This document shows positions 52,850 to 61,550 of a stretch of 64,000 nt of DNA, piece by piece; the first letter of the stretch is position 1, and every line of letters begins with the position of its first letter. The translations under genes and the position numbers were made by a program. The notes below the pieces were generated by a model. It was not told the origin of the DNA and ran no database searches. It saw only the letters and a list, made by a program, of their open reading frames with translations. Source of the DNA: Nocardiopsis endophytica (GTDB lineage Bacteria; Actinomycetota; Actinomycetes; Streptosporangiales; Streptosporangiaceae); the NCBI RefSeq assembly GCF_027706725.1, contig NZ_JAQFWQ010000024.1, positions 1-64,000 on the forward strand, given 5' to 3'.

Positions 52850-53632
52850 ATGAACCCCCGCCAGCGACGCGGCCTCCTGCTGATGATCGTCGCCGGTATC
52901 GGCGCCGTCGCGGTCTTCCTGACCGTCGTCTCCTACGTGAACGGCATCAACCGGGAACTGGGCACCTACCGCACGACCCTGCGGCTGACCCAGGACGTGT
53001 CCCCGTACCAGCCGATCACCGAGGACATGGTCGAGGAGCACCAGGTCCCCGCACGGTTCTTCGACGAGGAGACCTTCATCTCCAACCTCGACCAGGTGCT
53101 GGACCAGCCCGGCCGCACCCCGGTCTCCTCCACCTACATCGCGGAGGGGTCGCTTCTTCAGACCAGCATGGTGATCCCCGCCCCGGAGCTGGAGGCGGGC
53201 GAGCGGGAGATCGCCATCATGGTGAACGCCGAGACCGGCGTCGCGGGCAAGGTCAGCCGCCAGTCCCGGGTCGACATCTACGCCACCTTCCCCGCCGACG
53301 GGGAGGGCGACAGCTGTGCCACCCGCGTCCTGACCGACGTCGAGGTCCTCGAGGTCGGCCAGGTCGGCCAGAGCACCGACGAGTCCGGCATGACCTCGGC
53401 GACCGTGCCGGTCACCTTCCGGCTCAACCCGGACGAGAGCCTGCAGCTCACCTACGCCGAGGCCTTCTCCGCCTCGCTCCGGCTCGCCCTGCTCAGCCCC
53501 GAGGGCTCCGGTGACCCGGGCAACATCCAGTTCTGCAGCAGCGACCAGCAGAACCTGGAGCAGGAGGCCCAGTCCGACGGCGACGAGGAGCAGCAGCAGG
53601 AGGAGCAGGGGACCCAGGGAGGCACGAACTAG
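52850..53632 (+). CDS. cpaB: CpaB/RcpC-like pilus assembly protein
   Basis: A 260-residue membrane-anchored protein. One N-terminal helix (GLLLMIVAGIGAVAVFLTVV) is followed by an SAF-like domain (VSPYQPITEDMVEEHQVPAR) and a CpaB/RcpC domain (EREIAIMVNAETGVAGKVSR, VDIYATFP). The C-terminus is Gln/Glu-rich and probably disordered. CpaB/RcpC proteins are thought to stabilise the Tad pilus passage through the envelope and may bind peptidoglycan. Its stop lies 2 bases before the next gene. Confidence 0.85.
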   Translation: MNPRQRRGLLLMIVAGIGAVAVFLTVVSYVNGINRELGTYRTTLRLTQDVSPYQPITEDMVEEHQVPARFFDEETFISNLDQVLDQPGRTPVSSTYIAEGSLLQTSMVIPAPELEAGEREIAIMVNAETGVAGKVSRQSRVDIYATFPADGEGDSCATRVLTDVEVLEVGQVGQSTDESGMTSATVPVTFRLNPDESLQLTYAEAFSASLRLALLSPEGSGDPGNIQFCSSDQQNLEQEAQSDGDEEQQQEEQGTQGGTN

Positions 53633-53634
53633 AG

Positions 53635-55296
53635 ATGAGCCACAAGGTCATGATCGGCGTCCCCAGCCCCGAGCTGGAGACGTCGCTGACGGTCCGCTTC
53701 GACGAGCTCAGCGACTGCGAGATCGTCAGCATCCACCGCTCCTATGCCGAGCTCAGCGAGACGCTGCGGTCCATGCCCGACCTCGACGTGCTCATCGTGC
53801 ACGAGGACCTGGGGCCGCTGCCGGCGGTGGAGCTGATCCGCGACGTCGCGCGCAACCACCCCCAGCTGGCCATCCTGCTGATGGTGGAGGAGTCCGACCC
53901 GGAGGAGTTCACCCGGGTCATGGAGGCGGGCGCCCGCGGTGTGATGCTGCAGGACTGCACCATCGGCGAGCTCGACGCGCGCGTCGGCCACGCCGCGGAG
54001 TGGTCGCAGACGCTGCGCCGGCACTTCGAGGAGGCCAACGCCGACGTCCCGGCGTCCGGGCGGCGCGGCTCGATCATCACGCTCACCGGCGCCAAGGGCG
54101 GCATCGGCACCACCACCCTGACGATCCAGCTGGCCCGCGCCGCCGCCCAGGCCGGGCGGTCGGTCTGCCTGGTCGACCTGGACCTGCAGAAGGGCGACAT
54201 CCCGGGCTACCTGGACCTGAACCACCGGCGGAGCATCGTCGACCTGGTCGCGGCGGCCGACAGCATCAGCGGGTCGATGCTCGGCGAGACCCTGTACGTC
54301 CACCCGGAGGGCATGCACATCCTCCTGGCGCCCCGCGAGGGCGAGCGCGGCGAGGAGGTCACCGAGACGGCCGCCCGGCAGATCCTCGCCAGCCTGAACT
54401 CGCGCTACGAGCTGGTGATCGCCGACTGCGGCTCGTACATGACAGACGCCACGGCGATGGCCTGCGAGCTGGCGCACACATGCCTGGTGACGGCCACCCC
54501 GGACCTGCCGGCGCTGCGCGCGGGCCAGCGGCTGATCTCCATGTGGGAGCGGCTGCAGGTGCGGGAGAAGAAGAACGTCAAGGCGCTGCTGCTGCGGCAC
54601 AGCCGCCAGAACGAGATCCAGCCGGACTTCGCGCGCAAGCTCATCGGCGTCGACCTCGTGCCCACGCCCGTGCCGTCGATCTTCCGCAGCCTGGAGGAGG
54701 CGTCGAACACCGGCGACCCGCGCCGGATCACCGACCAGAACCTCCTGAAGGCCTACAGCAAGATCGCCGCCGAGCTGAGCATCCTGGAGGCGCCGCCCGA
54801 GCCGGACCTGGTCGCGGCGCACGCGGGCCCGGAGGCCGAGCAGATGCCCGAGGTCCCGCGCAAGAAGGGCCTCTTCGGCAGGGAGAAGGCGGCCAAGCCC
54901 AAGAAGGAGAAGAAGGAGCGGAAGAAGAAGCAGAAGGCGGGGGACAAGGGCGGACAGCTCATCGAGTTCGCCGCGGTCACACCGATTCTGATCCTTGCGG
55001 GGCTCCTGGTCTGGCAGGTGGTGCTGTTCGGCATCACCAGCATGTACGCCAGCCACGCCGCCAACGAGGCCGCCCGGCAGGCGGCGGTCACCCCTGACGA
55101 CCTCGGCAAGATCACCGGTGAGGCCTCCAAACGCGTCCGAGCGCCCTGGGACAACACCAGCACCTTCCACGTCGAGATCGACCACCGACCGGACGGGTCG
55201 TATGCCAAGGCCGTGTTGGCCATGCCGGTGGTACTGCCCAGTGCGACGTCCCCCTGGGACGTCTCCGGGGAATCCAAGATCTACTACGAACGGTGA
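53635..55296 (+). CDS. TadZ-TadE fusion protein
   Basis: A 553-residue fusion. Residues 1-125 are a receiver-like domain. Residues about 143-395 are a MinD/ParA-type ATPase (LTGAKGGIGTTTLTIQLARA, VCLVDLDLQKGDIPGYLDL), as in TadZ/CpaE, which marks the pilus assembly pole. A Lys/Glu-rich linker (about 410-437) joins a TadE-like pseudopilin segment, GGQLIEFAAVTPILILAGLL, with a membrane helix and about 85 extracellular residues. The frame is continuous. Tad systems usually encode these separately, so the ATPase here is tethered to the membrane. AGAG lies shortly before the ATG. Confidence 0.85.
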   Translation: MSHKVMIGVPSPELETSLTVRFDELSDCEIVSIHRSYAELSETLRSMPDLDVLIVHEDLGPLPAVELIRDVARNHPQLAILLMVEESDPEEFTRVMEAGARGVMLQDCTIGELDARVGHAAEWSQTLRRHFEEANADVPASGRRGSIITLTGAKGGIGTTTLTIQLARAAAQAGRSVCLVDLDLQKGDIPGYLDLNHRRSIVDLVAAADSISGSMLGETLYVHPEGMHILLAPREGERGEEVTETAARQILASLNSRYELVIADCGSYMTDATAMACELAHTCLVTATPDLPALRAGQRLISMWERLQVREKKNVKALLLRHSRQNEIQPDFARKLIGVDLVPTPVPSIFRSLEEASNTGDPRRITDQNLLKAYSKIAAELSILEAPPEPDLVAAHAGPEAEQMPEVPRKKGLFGREKAAKPKKEKKERKKKQKAGDKGGQLIEFAAVTPILILAGLLVWQVVLFGITSMYASHAANEAARQAAVTPDDLGKITGEASKRVRAPWDNTSTFHVEIDHRPDGSYAKAVLAMPVVLPSATSPWDVSGESKIYYER

Positions 55297-55352
55297 CCCC
55301 CCACAGGCGGGACCACACCGCCTGAGACCGAGTATCCGAGAAAGGCATGGCC

Positions 55353-55742
55353 ATGGCGCTCTTCCGGTCGAGACCCCCCTTCATCGCCGGCTCCGGCCGG
55401 AGGGGCGACCGCGGTTCGCAGTTCCTTGAGGCCGGAATCTACTTCCCTCTGCTCTTGGTCGTTGTCGCCCTCGTCATGGAGCTCTTCGCCGCGTTCATGG
55501 CGATGGAACGCCTGGGCAACGCAGCACGCCACGGTGCGCGCGTGGCGTCCGAACAGGGAGTGGCGGCGGGAACGGAGGCAGCCCGGGGTTCGCTTCCGGG
55601 TTGGCTCGACCATGCCGAGGTCACCTCGGGCTCCCAGGACGGCACCCGGTACGTGGAAGCGACGGCGGAAGCACCGTTCCTGGTGCCCGCAGGGGACTTC
55701 GGTATCGAGATCTCACGACGCGTCGACATGCCCGCCCTGTAA
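55353..55742 (+). CDS. TadE-like minor pilin
   Basis: A 129-residue protein with a short basic N-terminus and a prepilin-like segment (GDRGSQFLEAGIYFPLLLVV) whose conserved Glu fits TadE-type pseudopilins, followed by an extracellular domain of about 75 residues. It probably forms part of the Tad pilus base or initiates assembly. The ATG at 55353 has AAAGG 7 bases upstream; ATG at 55347 is too close. It lies between the fusion gene and tadA. Confidence 0.8.
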   Translation: MALFRSRPPFIAGSGRRGDRGSQFLEAGIYFPLLLVVVALVMELFAAFMAMERLGNAARHGARVASEQGVAAGTEAARGSLPGWLDHAEVTSGSQDGTRYVEATAEAPFLVPAGDFGIEISRRVDMPAL

Positions 55743-55780
55743 GTACGCACACCCGCCGCAACACGGAGCATGCATCACCC

Positions 55781-57112
55781 ATGGCCCTGCGCAATCGTCT
55801 CGATGAGACTGCCCGCCCCACTCAGGGCACCGACGACCGCAACAGCGTTACCCACTGGCGCCAGCGCCTGCTGACCGAGGTCAACCTGGAGGACCTCGCC
55901 AAGCTCAGCATGCAGCAGCGGCGGATCCGCCTGGAGAAGGTCGTGGGCCACCTCCTCTCTCGGGAGGGGCCGGTCCTGTCCGACCGCGAGCGGAGCGCGC
56001 TGATCCGCCGCGTCGTCGACGAGGCCCTCGGACTCGGGGTGCTCGAACCGCTGCTCGCCGACGACAGCGTCACCGAGATCATGGTCAACGGGCCGGACAC
56101 CATCTACGTCGAACGCGCAGGCAAGGTCGAACGGATCAGCACCACCTTCGCCAGCGATGCACAGTTGATGCAGACGATCGACCGCATCGTCTCCCAGGTG
56201 AACCGCCGCGTCGACGAATCCAGCCCGATGGTCGACGCGCGTCTCCCCTCCGGCGAGCGCGTCAACGTGATCATTCCCCCGCTGTCGCTGACCGGCGCCA
56301 CGATCACCATCCGCCGCTTCCCCAAGCCCTTCTCCATCCGGCAGCTCGCCGCCAAGGGCAGCCTGGACGAGCACACCGGCGCCCTGTTGGCGGCACTGGT
56401 CCGCGCGCACTTCAACGTCATCATCGCGGGCGGTACCGGCAGTGGGAAGACCACGTTCCTCAATGCCCTGTCGGCCTTCGCGCCGAACAGCGAACGCATC
56501 ATCACCATCGAGGACTCCGCCGAACTCCAGCTCCAGCAGGAGCACGTGATCCGCCTGGAGTCCCGGCCCCCGAACATGGAGGGCGCGGGCCAGGTCACCA
56601 TCCGCGACCTGGTCCGCAACTCCCTGCGTATGCGCCCCGACCGGATCATCATCGGTGAGGTCCGCGGTGCCGAGACCCTGGACATGCTTCAGGCCATGAA
56701 CACCGGCCACGACGGGTCGCTGGCCACCGTTCACGCCAACTCGGCCGACGATGCCGTCTACCGCCTGCTCACCCTGGCCTCGATGAGCGAGGTCAAGATC
56801 CCCTTCGAGGCGATCCAGGACCAGATCAACGCGGCCGTGGACGTCATCGTGCACTTGTCCCGGTACGCCGACGGATCACGGCGCGTCGGAGAGATCGGGG
56901 TGGTCACCTCGAGCAGACGCGAGCAGTTCCAGCTGACACCGGTCCTCCGTTTCGAGCCCCAGCCCCTGGACGCCCAGGGCAAGGTCAACGGCCTCTTCCG
57001 CCGGTTCCCCCTGCCCAGGAACATCGCCCAGCGCATCATCAACGCGGGCGAGGTGGTCCCCTCCGTGTTCACCGAGCCCGAGCACACCGTCCCCATTGGA
57101 GCAGTCAAGTGA
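55781..57112 (+). CDS. tadA: TadA/CpaF pilus assembly ATPase
   Basis: A 443-residue type II/IV secretion ATPase that drives Tad pilus polymerisation. An N-terminal domain (LLADDSVTEIMVNGPDTIYV) precedes the ATPase core. Walker A is IIAGGTGSGKTTFLNAL, the Asp box TIEDSAELQL and Walker B RPDRIIIGEVRGAETLDML. The His box is DGSLATVHANS. It is soluble and works as a hexamer on TadB/TadC. Its stop overlaps the GTG of tadB. Confidence 0.95.
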   Translation: MALRNRLDETARPTQGTDDRNSVTHWRQRLLTEVNLEDLAKLSMQQRRIRLEKVVGHLLSREGPVLSDRERSALIRRVVDEALGLGVLEPLLADDSVTEIMVNGPDTIYVERAGKVERISTTFASDAQLMQTIDRIVSQVNRRVDESSPMVDARLPSGERVNVIIPPLSLTGATITIRRFPKPFSIRQLAAKGSLDEHTGALLAALVRAHFNVIIAGGTGSGKTTFLNALSAFAPNSERIITIEDSAELQLQQEHVIRLESRPPNMEGAGQVTIRDLVRNSLRMRPDRIIIGEVRGAETLDMLQAMNTGHDGSLATVHANSADDAVYRLLTLASMSEVKIPFEAIQDQINAAVDVIVHLSRYADGSRRVGEIGVVTSSRREQFQLTPVLRFEPQPLDAQGKVNGLFRRFPLPRNIAQRIINAGEVVPSVFTEPEHTVPIGAVK

Positions 57113-58038
57113 GTCTCGACGTTCTGGCCCTGCTCTTGGCCGCCCTGACCCTGCTCATCGGGGTCTGGGGGTTCCGTGAGTGGGGTGTCGGCACCATGGA
57201 GCGCAGGGATCTCGCCTCGCGTGGGATGGAGGGCGAGCTGGACCGGCGCCACCGGTCACCCCTGGCGCGCATGGACAGGATGCTCCGCAACGCCGATTTC
57301 GGCGTCAAGCTGGAGAGGCGGCTGCGCACCGCCGGCCTGGAGATGAAGCTGTCGACCTTCGTCATGATCACCGTCGTGGCGTCGATCGTCGCCGTGGTGT
57401 TCCTCTGGAACGCGTTGGCCCCGATCTTCGGCATCGTGGCGATCTTCGGTGTCGTCGCCGGCATCTTCGGCTACCTGAAGCGTCAGGAGGAGCGGCGCAA
57501 GGAGGCGTTCACCGCCCAACTGCCGGAATTGGCCCGCGTGCTCTCCAACGCGACCCAGGCGGGTCTGGCGCTGCCGACGGCGATCGACATGGCCGCCGAG
57601 GAGCTGGACGACCCCGCGGGCGCGGAGCTGCGCCTGACGGCCCGCTCGATCCAGCTCGGCCAGCCCTTCGAGGAGGCCATCTCCGATCTGCGCGACCGCA
57701 TGCCGTCCCGTGAGATCGGTGTTCTCATCAGTACCCTGCTGGTCTCCTCCCGCTCCGGCGGTGCCCTGGTGACCTCCTTGCGCAACATCTCGACCACGCT
57801 GGAAAGCCGGAAGGAGACGCGGCGCGAGGTGAAGACCATCCTGGGTGAGGCCACGTCGACCGCCTACGCCCTCCTGGTGATGGGCATCGGTTCGTTCTTC
57901 CTCATCAACACGCTCATGCCCGGCGCCGTCGCGACCATGGCCCAGAGCAACATCGGCCTGGCCATCATCCTGGTCTCCCTCACCTTGTTCGCGGTGGGCT
58001 TCGTCGCCGTCCTGCGAATGTCCAAGCTCGACTTCTGA
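57109..58038 (+). CDS. tadB: TadB inner-membrane platform protein
   Basis: A 309-residue T2SF-domain protein. Helices lie near 2-20, 85-125, 255-275 and 285-303. The F domain is PELARVLSNATQAGLALPTA, then SSRSGGALVTSLRNISTTL. With TadC it forms the platform that TadA acts on. The GTG start lies within the tadA stop (GTGA), so they are coupled. The length is usual for TadB. Confidence 0.93.
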   Translation: MSLDVLALLLAALTLLIGVWGFREWGVGTMERRDLASRGMEGELDRRHRSPLARMDRMLRNADFGVKLERRLRTAGLEMKLSTFVMITVVASIVAVVFLWNALAPIFGIVAIFGVVAGIFGYLKRQEERRKEAFTAQLPELARVLSNATQAGLALPTAIDMAAEELDDPAGAELRLTARSIQLGQPFEEAISDLRDRMPSREIGVLISTLLVSSRSGGALVTSLRNISTTLESRKETRREVKTILGEATSTAYALLVMGIGSFFLINTLMPGAVATMAQSNIGLAIILVSLTLFAVGFVAVLRMSKLDF

Positions 58039-58069
58039 CCGCCGCCCAGAGACTCCGGAGCCCCCACCC

Positions 58070-58978
58070 ATGTCCCTCTCCCTCACGACGATCCTCCTGC
58101 TGGGCTGCGCCGCGGCGATGTGCATCTGCGTGTTCGTCTGGGGCGTCCATCTGCTCACGGCGAAGGCCCAGGTAGCCGCCGACCTCACGTCCGCCGCCCC
58201 GAAGAAGTCCGAGGATGAGGACGAGATCTTCATCCTGCACAGGATCACGCAGGGCCTTGGCAGGCCTCTGCTGCCCACGATCAAGTCGAAGCTCAGCGAC
58301 CAGCAGCTCGAGAAGCTGGACCAGAGGATTCAGGGAGCCGGCAGCCCTGAAGGACTGACCGTCGACCGCTACATCAGTCGCAAGGCAGGTGAAGTGCTCC
58401 TCTACGGGAGCGTCGCCGTCATCGTCCTGATCAAGGGCAGCCCACTCTTCGCCATGGCCATTCTGGTCTTCACCTTCATGACGGAGATGCGGCTCATCTC
58501 CGAGCGCGGCAAGCGCCAGGAGCAGATCCAGAAGCAGCTCCCCGACTTCCTGGACGTCCTGGCGGTCACTGTCGGGGCCGGACTCTCCTTCCGGCAGGCG
58601 CTGGCCCGCGTGAGCGACTCGATGCCCGGGCTCCTCGCGACGGAGTTCCGCACCGCCCTCCACCAGATGGACCTGGGGACCAGCCGCCGCGACGCCTTCA
58701 AGGAACTGCGCAAGCGCAACAACAATGAGTCTCTCGGGCGCTTCGTCACCGCCCTTCAGCAGGCCGAAGAGCTCGGTGCGCCGCTCGCCGATGCGCTCAT
58801 GACCATCAGTGGCGACATCCGCCGCGACGATGCCCAGTTCCTCCGCCGCAAAGCTCAGAAGGTCTCGCCCCGTGTCACCGGCGTCACGGCGGCCACCATG
58901 CTTCCCGGTCTGCTCCTTGTCGTCGGAGGCGGGATGTTCCTCGGTATGGACCTCGATTTCAGCATGTTCGGCGGGTGA
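58070..58978 (+). CDS. tadC: TadC inner-membrane platform protein
   Basis: A 302-residue T2SF-domain protein, partner of TadB. The first helix is LTTILLLGCAAAMCICVFVW. The F domain carries FLDVLAVTVGAGLSFRQALA and GRFVTALQQAEELGAPLADA. The final helix is VTAATMLPGLLLVVGGGMFL. It lies 31 bases after tadB, and its stop overlaps the start of the kinase gene. Confidence 0.92.
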   Translation: MSLSLTTILLLGCAAAMCICVFVWGVHLLTAKAQVAADLTSAAPKKSEDEDEIFILHRITQGLGRPLLPTIKSKLSDQQLEKLDQRIQGAGSPEGLTVDRYISRKAGEVLLYGSVAVIVLIKGSPLFAMAILVFTFMTEMRLISERGKRQEQIQKQLPDFLDVLAVTVGAGLSFRQALARVSDSMPGLLATEFRTALHQMDLGTSRRDAFKELRKRNNNESLGRFVTALQQAEELGAPLADALMTISGDIRRDDAQFLRRKAQKVSPRVTGVTAATMLPGLLLVVGGGMFLGMDLDFSMFGG

Positions 58979-60231
58979 CAGCGATGGCCGGAGTCGTCCC
59001 TGCCACTCTCCCCCGACTCGCCGCGCTCGTCCGGCTCCTGCTCCAGATCCGGATGCTGTTCTGCGCGATGGCGCTTCTGCTGATCCCGACCAACCGGCTC
59101 TCCGTCGAGACGATCGTGTTGGTCGCCGCCATATCGATCCTGTCCGGGCTGGCCGCTCGACAGTGGGAGAGGTTCGTTCCGTACCTGCGGTCGCATCCTC
59201 TGCTGTCCACACTGGACATCACGGCCACAGGTGCGATCCTCGTCATCGACGGCCCCTCCGGCCCCGCCTTCATCACCACGGTCATCTCCGCGGCGATCGC
59301 CGGGATCCTCTTCGGTGGGCGCCAGGCGGCGATGGTCGTCGCCTTCCAGATCTTCTGCTACATGTCGGCGCTCGCCGCCTACGCCACCATGGCCGGCCCC
59401 AGCGCTGAGATCGAGGTCCTGTCCTACCAGGTCCTGGCCGTACATCCGGCCCTCTACCCGGTCGCCGGCTATGCGGGGGCCAAGATCCGGGCGGTGCTCA
59501 CCGAACTCGCCGGAGAGCAGATGGCACGCCGCAACGCCGAACGCGAGATCGCGGCCGTCCAGGAGCGGGAGCGCCTGGCCAGGGAGATGCACGACTCCGT
59601 CGCCAAGACGCTGCGCGGGGCGGCCATGGCCGCCCAAGCGCTTCCCCTGTGGTTGAAGAAGGACCCCGCGCGGGCCGAGGAGGTGGCAAGGCAGATCGTC
59701 GCCGCGTCGGACACCGCCGCGGCCCAGGCACGCGAGCTCATCACCGATCTGCGAGAACACGACGACGCCGGGGCCGACCTACCGTTCATCCAGGCTCTGG
59801 GCATCGTGATCGCCGAGTGGAACAAGGAGCATGCGATCGAGGTCGAAGTGACGATCCCGCCGGATGCGTCCCCTGAACCGCCTGACACCGCGAGGCGAGA
59901 AGCCTTGGCGATCCTCAAAGAGGCCCTGACCAATGTCGAACGGCACGCCGACGCCGGCCATGTCCACATCGAGGTCCAGGAGCCGACGCCCGGCACCTGC
60001 AGGCTCATCATCACCGATGACGGACGAGGGTTCCCGGAACCGCCGGCCCGGCTGCTGGAGACCGAGCGCTCCGGCAACGGCCACTACGGCCTTCTGGGGA
60101 TGGTCGAGCGGGCGGAGGGCGCAGGCGCGACTCTGGAATTCACGGATGGGCCCGGGGGAGGCGCCCGACTCTCCCTGTCCCTTCCACTCGGGGATGCTCC
60201 CAGGGCCACCCGACCATCTGCCACCGTGTGA
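58975..60231 (+). CDS. Membrane sensor histidine kinase
   Basis: A 418-residue NarL-type kinase. Residues about 18-170 hold five or six membrane helices with no large sensor domain. The HisKA_3 box is ERERLAREMHDSVAKTL with the phosphorylated His near 206. The ATPase domain has EALTNVERHA (N box), ITDDGRGF and GLLGMVERAEGAGA. The GTG start overlaps the tadC stop, so the kinase is made with the pilus machinery and probably senses or controls it. A hairpin directly follows its stop. Confidence 0.92.
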   Translation: MTAMAGVVPATLPRLAALVRLLLQIRMLFCAMALLLIPTNRLSVETIVLVAAISILSGLAARQWERFVPYLRSHPLLSTLDITATGAILVIDGPSGPAFITTVISAAIAGILFGGRQAAMVVAFQIFCYMSALAAYATMAGPSAEIEVLSYQVLAVHPALYPVAGYAGAKIRAVLTELAGEQMARRNAEREIAAVQERERLAREMHDSVAKTLRGAAMAAQALPLWLKKDPARAEEVARQIVAASDTAAAQARELITDLREHDDAGADLPFIQALGIVIAEWNKEHAIEVEVTIPPDASPEPPDTARREALAILKEALTNVERHADAGHVHIEVQEPTPGTCRLIITDDGRGFPEPPARLLETERSGNGHYGLLGMVERAEGAGATLEFTDGPGGGARLSLSLPLGDAPRATRPSATV

Positions 60232-60256
60232 CGGTCTCCGCACCTTTCGGAGACCG
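60232..60256 (+). terminator. Hairpin after kinase gene
   Basis: CGGTCTCCG and CGGAGACCG form a perfect 9-bp stem around CACCTTT, starting one base after the stop codon. It should reduce read-through into the response regulator. Confidence 0.7.
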
Positions 60257-60321
60257 GGAACCGGCGCCTCCCCCACCGCATCTCAATTCGCGTAGCCCGA
60301 CCTGACGAGCCAGGAGTCCCC

Positions 60322-61002
60322 GTGACCTCCCCTTCCCCCGACGCCCTGCCCGACTTCTCCCCGATCACCGTCCTCGCCGTCGACGACAACGTGATCGTCA
60401 GGACCGGCCTGGTCTCCCTCCTGGAGGCCATCGAGGACATCACCGTGGTCGCCGAGGCCACCAACGGAGCCGAGGCGCTCGAACTCGCCCGGCTGCACAA
60501 CCCGACCGTGACCCTCCTCGACGTCCGGATGCCGGTCAGGGACGGCATCAGCACCGTCGAGGAGCTCTCCGGACTCTCCAAGGTGATCATGCTGACCCAC
60601 ACCGAGGACGCCGACATCATCCGGTCGGCGCTCCGCAAGGGAGCATCCGGGTACCTCGTGCACGGGCACTTCAGCGGTGAAGAGCTTGAGCGTGCCCTGT
60701 CGGAAGTGGCCCGTGGCTCCGGCACCCCCCTTTCCCCTATCGCGGCGACAGCGGCACTGCAGTCCGTGCGAACGACGCCGGAACAAGCACCGCCGGACAA
60801 TCCCGCGGACGGCCTCGGCTTGACCGAGCGCGAGGCTGAGGTCCTGGAAGCCATCACCCGCGGGTTGAGCAATAAGGCCATCTCGAAAGAGCTCTTCTTG
60901 ACGGAGAAGACCGTCAAGAACCACATCAACCGCATCTTCCGAAAACTCGATGTGACGACGCGTGCAGAGGCCATCGCGCGCTGGAACGGAGTCGGGCCGT
61001 GA
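60322..61002 (+). CDS. NarL/LuxR-type response regulator
   Basis: A 226-residue regulator, probable partner of the preceding kinase. The receiver has the acidic pair VLAVDDNV (residues 21-22), the phosphoacceptor Asp 67 in TLLDVRMP and the switch Thr in IMLTHTED. The usual invariant Lys (GYLLKD) is replaced: the segment reads GYLVHG, with His at 114. The LuxR domain is intact (LTEREAEVLEAITRGLSNKA, TVKNHINRIFRKLDV). AGGAG lies 5 bases before the GTG. Targets are likely the pilin gene and operon, by context. Confidence 0.92.
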   Translation: MTSPSPDALPDFSPITVLAVDDNVIVRTGLVSLLEAIEDITVVAEATNGAEALELARLHNPTVTLLDVRMPVRDGISTVEELSGLSKVIMLTHTEDADIIRSALRKGASGYLVHGHFSGEELERALSEVARGSGTPLSPIAATAALQSVRTTPEQAPPDNPADGLGLTEREAEVLEAITRGLSNKAISKELFLTEKTVKNHINRIFRKLDVTTRAEAIARWNGVGP

Positions 61003-61184
61003 CCTGAGGTGCCTCCTCAGCAGGCCGGGAGTGGGCCTCGGGACCTCAAAGGGCTTGGGCCCACGCCGACCTCAAGTTGGGCCCGCAGGCCCTATGCCCC
61101 CGGCCATCCGCCCCCGTAGATTAATGAGCGTCGCAAGGGCACAGGCCCCGCCGGGAAAACGGCGGAACTCAGAAGGAGACTCAA

Positions 61185-61445
61185 ATGCTGGACCTCCGCA
61201 CCAAGATGAACGACTTCGTCGCCAAGCGCCGCGCCAAGAAGGAAGACAAGGGCGCCGGCTTCATGGAGTACGGTGCGATCATCCTGCTGGTCGCCGCCAT
61301 TGCCACCGCGGTTCTCGGGCTCGGCCTCGACGACACGATCAAGGGCTGGTTCAAGGACAGCGTCGACGAGATCGAGAAGGAGGCCGGCGCCGGTGGCGGC
61401 GGCGGTGGCAACGAGGAGGAGGAGGAAGAGGGCGGCAACGGCTAA
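61185..61445 (+). CDS. flp: Flp-type pilin
   Basis: An 86-residue class IVb prepilin. A basic leader ends before the processing region DKGAGFMEYGAIILLVAAIA, with Glu and Tyr in the Flp-specific positions and a hydrophobic helix following. The mature C-terminus is amphipathic, then Gly-rich with a run of Glu, giving a strongly acidic tail. It would be the main fibre subunit. AGAAGGAG precedes the ATG. The long gap before it suggests a separate strong promoter; TAGATTAAT near 61117 may hold the -10. A terminator hairpin lies downstream. Confidence 0.92.
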   Translation: MLDLRTKMNDFVAKRRAKKEDKGAGFMEYGAIILLVAAIATAVLGLGLDDTIKGWFKDSVDEIEKEAGAGGGGGGNEEEEEEGGNG

Positions 61446-61498
61446 GAAAGCCGCTCCTCTCTGACACCGGACGTCGGGCTGACGCCAAGGAAGCTTTT

Positions 61499-61525
61499 GG
61501 GAGGTGGGGCCTTTCCCCACCTCCC
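61499..61525 (+). terminator. Terminator after pilin gene
   Basis: GGGAGGTGGGG pairs perfectly with CCCCACCTCCC around CCTTT. Partial termination here would keep pilin mRNA in excess of the downstream genes. Confidence 0.8.
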
Positions 61526-61550
61526 ACCCTCCAGATATGAATGCTTCACG

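Noticed and set aside
54890-54960. Frameshift or missed stop joining TadZ and TadE
   Set aside because: The frame is continuous with a normal Lys/Glu linker and no internal start with a ribosome site before the TadE part.
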